Below are positions 57,501 through 64,000 of a DNA stretch of 64,000 bases, piece after piece. Location of the stretch: assembly GCA_006384855.1 (NCBI GenBank), contig VCJN01001387.1, positions 186,001 to 250,000 on the forward strand, in the 5' to 3' direction. Source of the stretch: Tetraselmis striata. Taxonomy: Eukaryota; Chlorophyta; Chlorodendrophyceae; Chlorodendrales; Chlorodendraceae. Numbering within the stretch: the first letter of the stretch is position 1; every line of letters starts with the position of its first letter. The translations under genes were made by a program, and so were the position numbers. Under the pieces are notes generated by a model that saw only the letters and a program-made list of their open reading frames with translations, did no database searches and had not been told where the DNA came from.

Positions 57501-60500
57501 CAGCCAGACGGCCACCTGCAGCGCTGCACAGACGGCGGCGGCAACGATGGCCCCCGCCTCGACCCAGTCCAGTGCGGACCGTGGCATGCCAAAGTACCCG
57601 CCCGGCACGCTGGCTTCCGTGGCCAGCGCACGCGCATAGGCCACGACGGCCAGGGCAAGCGGGCCGATGGCGCCGAGCGCAGCCGAGGCCGCGAGCCAAG
57701 GCGAAACGGAGGGCGAGTACGGTGCCACCACGCCGGACGCCACCGCAGCGGCCAGGATGACCAGCGCGGAAGCGAGCGACTGCATCGGGGGCGGCATCCA
57801 GGGGCCGCCGAGCGCCGTCAGGGCCACCAGCACGGCGAGCTCACCCACAGTCGCCAGCTCCCACGCCCACGCCTCCGGGCGGTACACCTCCAGCGCAAAG
57901 CCAAGCATGGCGCGCATGCGTGCGAGTCGCGCGACGGCCGCAGACGCCGGGGCGCTGAGCAGCGCCCGGATGCTGGTGCCGCCGGCCTCCGACGGGCAGC
58001 TGGCACCGGGCGCTGCCTTCTTCCACGGCCAAACTCGGGCGGTCTTCTTGCCAGTGCCTTCGTCGCCCGGCTCCTCCCCTGCCTCCCCCGGAGTGATGGT
58101 CACCGCCGGCTGCTGCAGGGCGGGGGGGAGAGGCGAGATTGCCACGGTGTCGCTCGCCTCCAAGTCCAGTGCTGCATCCTCCTCGTCTTCCGGGTCAAGC
58201 TGCTGAAGCTGGAGGTAGAGTCCCAGCGCATCCATGTGGGGCGCCCACCGCAGCAGGCGGGCGTGCGAGCACAGCACGCCGGCCAGGCCCGCTGGCAGCC
58301 CGATGACAAACACCAACGCCGTGGCCGCCATCAGCGGCAGCAGCATGGCGATGCCCTCTGCGCCGCACTCCACCGCCGGCTCCGCATCCAGGAGGCGCTG
58401 GCCTCCGGGAGCTTTGTGGCAGCTGAAGTAGCTGAGCGACACGTTGGCCGCCAGTGCAAACGTCCACAGCAGGAAAACCAGCAGCAGCTGGACCGCCCGG
58501 GCGTCATCTGGCAGGATGTGCGTCCGGGCAGGGGAGGGAGCGAGAAGCGATCGCATCAGTACGCGCTCTGCGGTGAAATGCGGCCGGAGAGCAGCCCATA
58601 TGCCAGTGGCATTACCCCTCGAGTGTATCTGTTCATGCCGCAGATGCCGGCCCCACAAAAATGCATGCCATTACGTTGCCAGTGCACGACGACGCACAAG
58701 GCAGCCCTAGCAGGGTGAGATGTGCAGGCTTAGTAGAACGGCTGGTTTATACACATGAGGCACCACACTACTGTTACTTGCCCCTTTGCTTCAAAAGCAT
58801 ATCTGTCGTAGCAAGAAACTGCGAGTGACGCGTTGATTGGATATCGATGTCCCCTTCAGGAGCAAGCATAGCGCTGTTATGCCGGTGATGAGGGCAAAAC
58901 TCGACAGTCCAATAGGATGCATGTCCGGCAATTCGAATAGACGAGAAGAGAAATGGAAATGGAAGTGACTATAAATAGAATAGAATATAATAATAAAATC
59001 TTGATATTTTTTTCTTGAAAGAAAACTGACATAGACATCTCAGTCGTTTTGGGAATTGATTTCGGATAGCACTAAGCACATTCTTTGTATTGATCATTTG
59101 TTCAGGAAAAGTTTACGTTCATTTTTGGAAATTCGATGTACAGGAATGCATGCCGATGCAGAACGATAAAAATTACGTTAATCAAACGCACAACCACACT
59201 ACGGTTATTATTACAGGTAGGTTGTCAGGATCGTATCTGATAGTATCCCTGGATTGTATTCTGATTGGGTACGGTGGCAATCCTTATCATACGGTATACA
59301 AATACATCGCCCGTGTTATATATCCGGGTACGACAGGGAATAATTATAGAGATTATGGCAATAAACGCCAGTAATCACAAATCAGCAGTAATCATCAGCA
59401 CGTATAGCGGTAGACGATAGGTGGATGATCACATAATCCGTAGTAGTGCGTCCAAACAGTTTGTTATGATGGAAATTAGTCAGCAACAACAATAACAGGA
59501 GAATTTACTAGTCGCTACAGGTAGTAGCAGAACATAATAATCGGAAAACACTATACAAGTGGCAAAACACGGCCAGGCACCGCTGTTAAAAACTTTTGCC
59601 ACCTATGCGCTAGTCATTAATATAAGACAGCGCTATGAGTCGGACAATGCGCCCTGGTAAGAGGTGAGAGAGCAGTATGGGATCGCTGCGCGTTGGGACG
59701 ATGACGATACAGTCATTTCCATGCGTAACACCAGAACGCCGTGTTCGCGCTTGGGTGTGAACGCAAGGTCAAGACAGACGTGAGGTATCCATAACACACT
59801 GCCTTTCTGCGTCTCATCTGGCTGGGTGTTGGCCCCATCTCCCCAGCACGTTTGAACCTAGTATATTGCTTCTGTAGTTCCATGAATACAAAACGCCATT
59901 GGAACAGAACTGAAGGGGGCAGGAATTGAGGGGGGGGGAAGGGGGGGGAGGGGGGGGGGGGGGGGGGGGAACTCACCACCGCGCGCATCCGACCCGCCCT
60001 GCACCTCCTCCTCTCCCCTCTCCGCCGGCTGCGCCCCCTCCAGCTCCGGCTCCTTGCCCTCTTTCTCCTCCTTCTTGTCCTGTCCCGCGCGTTCCTCCCT
60101 CCCTGCCGCTGTGCCGTCTTCGGCGGCGGCTTCCTCGCCGGCCGGCTGGCCCTTGCTGGCACGCTTGGCCGCTTTCTTTGCTCGCCGCGCCTCCTGCAGG
60201 CGCCGCCCCATCTTGCGCACGGGGCGCAGGCAGACGGCACCGTAGCGCCTCGCCAGGATGTTGGCGCAGCCCAACAGCAGCACCGCCCAGACCACTGCGG
60301 CGCCGGCGGCGAGCTGCAGCGCGTGCCTGGCGCCGGCACTGAGCTCACTCAGCCCGCAGGACGGCAGCAGCTGGTGTGGGGAGGCCAGCGAAAAGGCGGC
60401 TGCCGCGTCCGCCAGCGGGCGCATTGCGGCTGACCACCCCACATCCAGGGTGGCCACCAGCGCCAGCCTGGCTGCCGCGACCAGGCACAGCCGCAGGGCG

Positions 60501-63500
60501 GCCAGCGTGGGGGCGTCCCCACCCACCGCACGCCACAGCACAGCCGCCGTTACGACAGACGCGAGCAGCGCCGCGGCCCAGCGGCCCAGCGCGTCTGCGG
60601 TGCAGCCTCCCGGCATGCACTGCCGGTCGGCCGAGCGCTCGTAGCCGTCGGCGCAGGAAGAGCACGCAAAGCCGGTGTAGCCAGCCGCGCAGCGCCCAGT
60701 GGCCACCTCATCCGCGCTGCCCAGCTTTTCGCACGCGCCAACGGGGCGGCAGCGGTGCACAATGACCAGCTCCTCCGGCGGCAGATCGTCCAGGATGCCA
60801 GGCTGCGACCAGATGCCGGGGTCCACCCACAGGCCGGCGCGCCCCGGGAGCGGCAGCGGCTGGTTCGTGAGCTCGCAAACAGCGGAGCCGTCGATGGGGC
60901 AGGCCACGCACGTGTCGGTGGTGCCAAAGGTGCCGGGCGCGCAGAGGCAGGCGGAGGGGTGCGTGCTGCCCTTAGGCGCCACCATCAGGGGGTCCGCGCA
61001 CGGGAGGCACGCCGCGCCACCCTCCACCGGCTGGTACGTGTCGTCGGGGCACAGCAGGCAGGCCGTGGCGTCCGCCGCGGCGATGCTGCCCGCGCGGCAC
61101 GGCACGCATGTCGTCGCGTCGATGGCGCCTGCCAGCGTGACGAGGCCCGGCTCGCAGCGGGTGCAGGAGGAGCCGTTGCCGTCCTGGCGGAAGCCCACTG
61201 CGCAGCTGACGTGAACTTCGACGGTCGCCGGTGCCGAGCGCCGCCCACTGGCAGTCACGGCCACCCACTCGAACGAATCCAGCGGTGTGCCACGCGCCAG
61301 GGGCTCCGGCCGGTAGCTCGCGAGAGCGGGCACACCGCGGCCGCCCGCTGACGCGGAGAGCCGCACCTCACCTACAGCGAGCATACCAGGGCAGAGCGCT
61401 GAGTCAATACACAACCGCCAGCACGTGCCCCCCTCCACAGCGGATATCTTTTCAATATCAAATTCCGGGCTGCCACGTGAGGGTCATTCTCAGAACCCGT
61501 GACACTTGGCACAACCGGACGAGGTAGCCACAGTCAAACACAGCCGCAAACTATTCAAATGGAAAACTGCGTGCGATTTCATTCCCGAAGGTAATTGAAA
61601 CCGGAAACTATAATTACCAATTTTGTCAAGGATCGGAAAAGGACCCGACTTTCTTTTCATAATAAACTTTTAATGAGGTTGTCCTTATTGGATTATCAGC
61701 AAGCAAGTCACAACGCTCACATTGTCTCCAACATGGAAAACAGGAACCTCCCCCTGTTGCCTTTCCATAGGAGGAACAGTCAACTGAGCTTTATGAAGTG
61801 CCAAAATTGAGTTCACCAAGTCCTGGATGTCTTTCATATCCTAGATTTTCTGTTGAGCACCATCAGACCCAGGTGTCGTTGGCCGCATGGCAAACAACAA
61901 ATCTGGAGGTGTTTCAGGATTAAATCCATCACATCAAACGGTGTTGTATGCTTAGTACCAAGTGCCCTGATAGAATTATAGGAAAATTCCATCAGTGTTA
62001 ATTGATCAACCCAGTTTGTGCCATCGAAGCAATAAAACACACGAGCCAATTCACAGACAACGGCGTTTCTTCGTTTCTAAGTCAAACGTTGTTGCTTCAA
62101 GGTGTTGATTGGCCACTAGACATCTTTAATTCAGTGCCAAGGAGCGGCCACAAAGTCCGCCAAAAAAGAGGATATAGATCGTGGGTCTCTGTTGGAAATC
62201 AGAACCCATGGTAAACCATGTAGCCTGTGTATTTCCTGCAGGAACAATTAATCAGCTGAGTATTCACCTTTCACAGTTGTAATCGTCGAAACAAAGCGTG
62301 CTTGACGGGTCAGACGATGGCATACGACAACAAACATTGCATCAGAACTTTACTCACAGGTAAATAATTGGTAATGACATCCACCCCCGCCCCACCCGAC
62401 ACACACACACACACACACACACACAGTAGGCGAACTTGTGGACGGATCTCTTCGCCAGTTGCTTGATTGTGGCGGTACAATATTGTACGATATGGTATGT
62501 GAAGGCACGTTATAGCACATCATGGTACGTGGTACGTGGTACGTAACTGTCATGACATGTCACCTATATATTTAATCAAGCTGCTTGGGAGGGGGGGGGG
62601 GGGGGGGGACTAGCAACTATAGAGTGTAGGAGTGATGGATAGGGACTGTATAGCATGGGGTAAATTCCAGCCTAGTAATTAAGGAAAGAATATGCACATT
62701 TCAGGACATTCCCCGTGCAACCAACGTCCTCAACATTGACATGCACAAGGCAAGTGACAGGCAGTATTGGCATCCACGTTATTCGTAGTCAATGTGTGGT
62801 GTCGACAAAACAGGACCAACGCAAGCTGCAGAGGTAGTGGGGCCATGAATGCATACATACAGGGGCGGGCGCATGCACCGCGCACCTGACAGCCAGTCGA
62901 CTTCGCTGGGCGGCGAGCGAGCGTCTTCCCACAGGCGGAGAGTCCCGTGCTCCGGCAGGCGGGTGATGACGTAGTCTGCGATGGCGTCGCCGTCCAGCGT
63001 GGGGTCAAAGTCGGCGAGCAGGCCGAGCACCACCCCGCCGGCGTCGCCGCCGGGCTCGGCTGCCGCCATGCGCGCGCGGACAGTGCTCCGGGCGGAGCAA
63101 ACCATGCGCCCGCCATGGGCGCCGTCGGCGCGGCTGAGCGCCTCCAGGGACGCGGACAGCGCCGCAAGGCCCGCGGCGCTGCTGCTGGACGCCGCTGCGG
63201 CCGCCAGTTCAGCCGCCAGCGGCGCCTCCCACCAGCGTGCTACACCCACGCCCTCAACCACCCTGATCGGTAGGCTGCTCAGGTCCTGCTTCAGGCTGAG
63301 CGCCGCCAGCATCTTTGCCTCCAGGGCGCACACGGGCACCGGGCGCCACGCCCACTCGCCCAAGACCTCGATGACCACGGTGGCGGGTTCCGCGGATTCA
63401 AGCCCGCTGGGCACATGCCGCGCCACCACACGGAAAGACACCTGCCCCTCCTCGCCCACGTTAGAAGAGTCGCGTTGGTAGAGAACCGACGTGGAGTTGA

Positions 63501-64000
63501 GCAGGTGCAGGGATCCCCCACCTACGGGGCCGTCCACCACGACAAACTCCACGGCCCGCGCCCCAGTCGCCAGCGGGTTGGCCAGCGCGCCGGTGAGGGA
63601 GGCCTCCAGCGTCAGGCTGGCATTGGGGCGCGCGTCCATGCGCAGCGTGATGTCCTGCACCGCCACGTCAGCCACGGAGCCGCTGCCCGTCGGCTGGATG
63701 ACTTCCACCAAGACTCGCCTCCGCCGCACGGTTACAGCCGGCAAGCCGTTGTCCGCCTCCACTACCACGGCATACTCAAACTCATCTGTTGCTATGCCCG
63801 TGTCCGGCGGGGAGTAGATCGCCAGCGGATGGCGGCCGAGTCGGCGAGTGGAGCCCGGCTGCACGAGAGCCTCATCGCTGAGGTGGAGCGACACCGCACG
63901 TGGCTCGGATGTGACGACGAGGCGCGCGCGCGGCGGGGCCGACGCAGCCGGCAGAAAGACAGTGTTGTTGCGACCCGCCCACACGCGGATGAGGTCCACC
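54582..64000 (-). CDS. Giant surface protein: cadherin-like repeats, GCC2/GCC3 Cys-rich repeats, multiple membrane helices (5' end outside the window)
   Basis: Three coding blocks lie on the minus strand: 62886-64000 (open at the right edge), about 59977-61469 and 54582-58567. The last two join in phase 1. The join from the first is not resolved and may need a small exon. Block 1 has cadherin-like extracellular modules (ATDEFEYAVVVE; VITRLPEHGTLRLWEDARS). Block 2 has Cys-rich ephrin-receptor-like repeats (CVPCRAGSIAAADATACLLC; CLPCADPLMVAPKGSTHPSA) and then three hydrophobic helices. Block 3 is one 4-kb exon (1,327 codons) with more helices (VQLLLVFLLWTFALAANVSL; GIAMLLPLMAATALVFVIGL). It ends in a long, highly charged, Ser/Glu-rich tail of about 800 residues that should be cytoplasmic. 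The domain order matches large algal GCC-repeat membrane proteins; function is unknown, with adhesion or sensing plausible. The stop is at 54582. Confidence 0.78.
58568..59976 (-). other. Intron of the giant gene, AT-rich
   Basis: A GT-AG intron of 1.4 kb. It starts with a G/C-run block (59,930-59,969) and then becomes AT-rich (58,960-59,600). I see no gene inside. Confidence 0.6.
61640..62345 (-). pseudogene. Ty3/gypsy integrase remnant in an intron of the giant gene
   Basis: Minus-strand frames give, in order, VVVCHRLTRQARF, FLQEIHRLHGLPWVLISNRD with DPRSISSFLADFVAA, and then DQLTLMEFSYNSIRALGTKH and TTPFDVMD. These match the integrase core and its C-terminal stretch in Ty3/gypsy (chromovirus-like) pol. 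Several stops and frame changes show it is dead. It sits between coding blocks of the giant gene in the same orientation. Confidence 0.75.
62400..62426. repeat. CA microsatellite
   Basis: About 13 ca units in the intron of the giant gene. Confidence 0.9.
62520..62545. repeat. Short ggtacgt tandem
   Basis: Ggtacgtggtacgtggtacgt, three units. Confidence 0.85.

Noticed and set aside
54531-57760. Long plus-strand frames (318, 335, 234, 228 and 213 codons) opposite the giant gene
   Set aside because: They are GC-rich antisense shadows of the 4-kb minus-strand exon. Their translations lack domains, while the minus strand has coherent membrane helices and joins in phase to the upstream exon.
1-64000. 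CRISPR arrays, bacterial operons, rRNA or clear tRNA genes
   Set aside because: Repeats here are microsatellites, minisatellites or transposon ends without regular spacers. Genes are spliced. No tRNA cloverleaf with A and B boxes was convincingly found by eye; a tRNAscan run would be decisive.

Overview
The window is nuclear DNA from a eukaryotic alga, most likely a chlorophyte green alga with flagella. Genes are GC-rich and split by many short GT-AG introns. TGTAA motifs, the green-algal polyadenylation signal, lie soon after several stop codons. There is an intraflagellar-transport gene (IFT22), a plant-type uncoupling protein, and two proteins with plastid-transit-like N-termini. Short (T)TTTAGGG telomere-like tracts also fit, with the four-T form pointing weakly to Chlamydomonadales. 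Pure G or C runs of 12 to about 44 bases occur in many introns and intergenic stretches.

Host genes from left to right: a VIT/CCC1-family iron/manganese transporter (+, 0.9-1.97 kb); PNO1, a small-subunit ribosome biogenesis factor (-, 2.2-3.8 kb); a PUMP3/UCP4-type mitochondrial carrier (+, 14.3-16.5 kb); IFT22/RABL5 (-, 17.0-18.2 kb); a CASTOR/POLLUX-family channel with a plastid-transit-like N-terminus (+, 23.1-28.9 kb); a Reeler-DOMON-cytochrome b561 reductase (-, 34.1-40.2 kb); a CRAL-TRIO (Sec14-like) lipid-transfer protein (+, 41.3-43.5 kb); a plastid-type half ABC transporter of the ABCD/ABC_membrane_2 class (-, 44.6-51.7 kb); and the 3' part of a giant surface protein with cadherin-like modules, Cys-rich GCC2/GCC3-type repeats and several membrane segments (-, 54.6 kb to beyond the right edge). 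Splice junctions were placed by eye and checked for phase. They close in frame for PNO1, the carrier, IFT22, the channel, the b561 protein and the ABC transporter. They remain partly open for the VIT gene (5' end), the CRAL-TRIO gene (first junction) and the giant gene.

The most unusual region is 4.27-9.82 kb. A DNA transposon with nearly perfect 117-bp terminal inverted repeats carries two convergent genes. One is a transposase with a THAP-like finger, a coiled coil and a DDE_Tnp_4 (IS5/ISL2EU-like) domain. The other combines a complete FEN1/EXO1-type 5' nuclease with a SAP motif and a SWIM zinc finger. The left inverted repeat is split by a roughly 480-bp nested insertion. I know of transposons that pair such a transposase with a YqaJ/SWIM nuclease, but not of one where a FEN/EXO1 nuclease takes that place; this is the main candidate for an undescribed system.

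Other repeats fill the remaining space: a decayed reverse-transcriptase element (10.0-13.9 kb), a LINE C-terminal zinc-knuckle fossil (19.6-19.9 kb), a hAT-like element (20,996-22,454), a repeat of about 210-230 bp present twice (32.8 and 38.1 kb), two gag-like fossils (33.8 and 35.6 kb), a Ty3/gypsy integrase fossil in an intron (61.6-62.3 kb), an array of units of about 225 bp in an ABC-transporter intron (47.9-48.6 kb) and many microsatellites.
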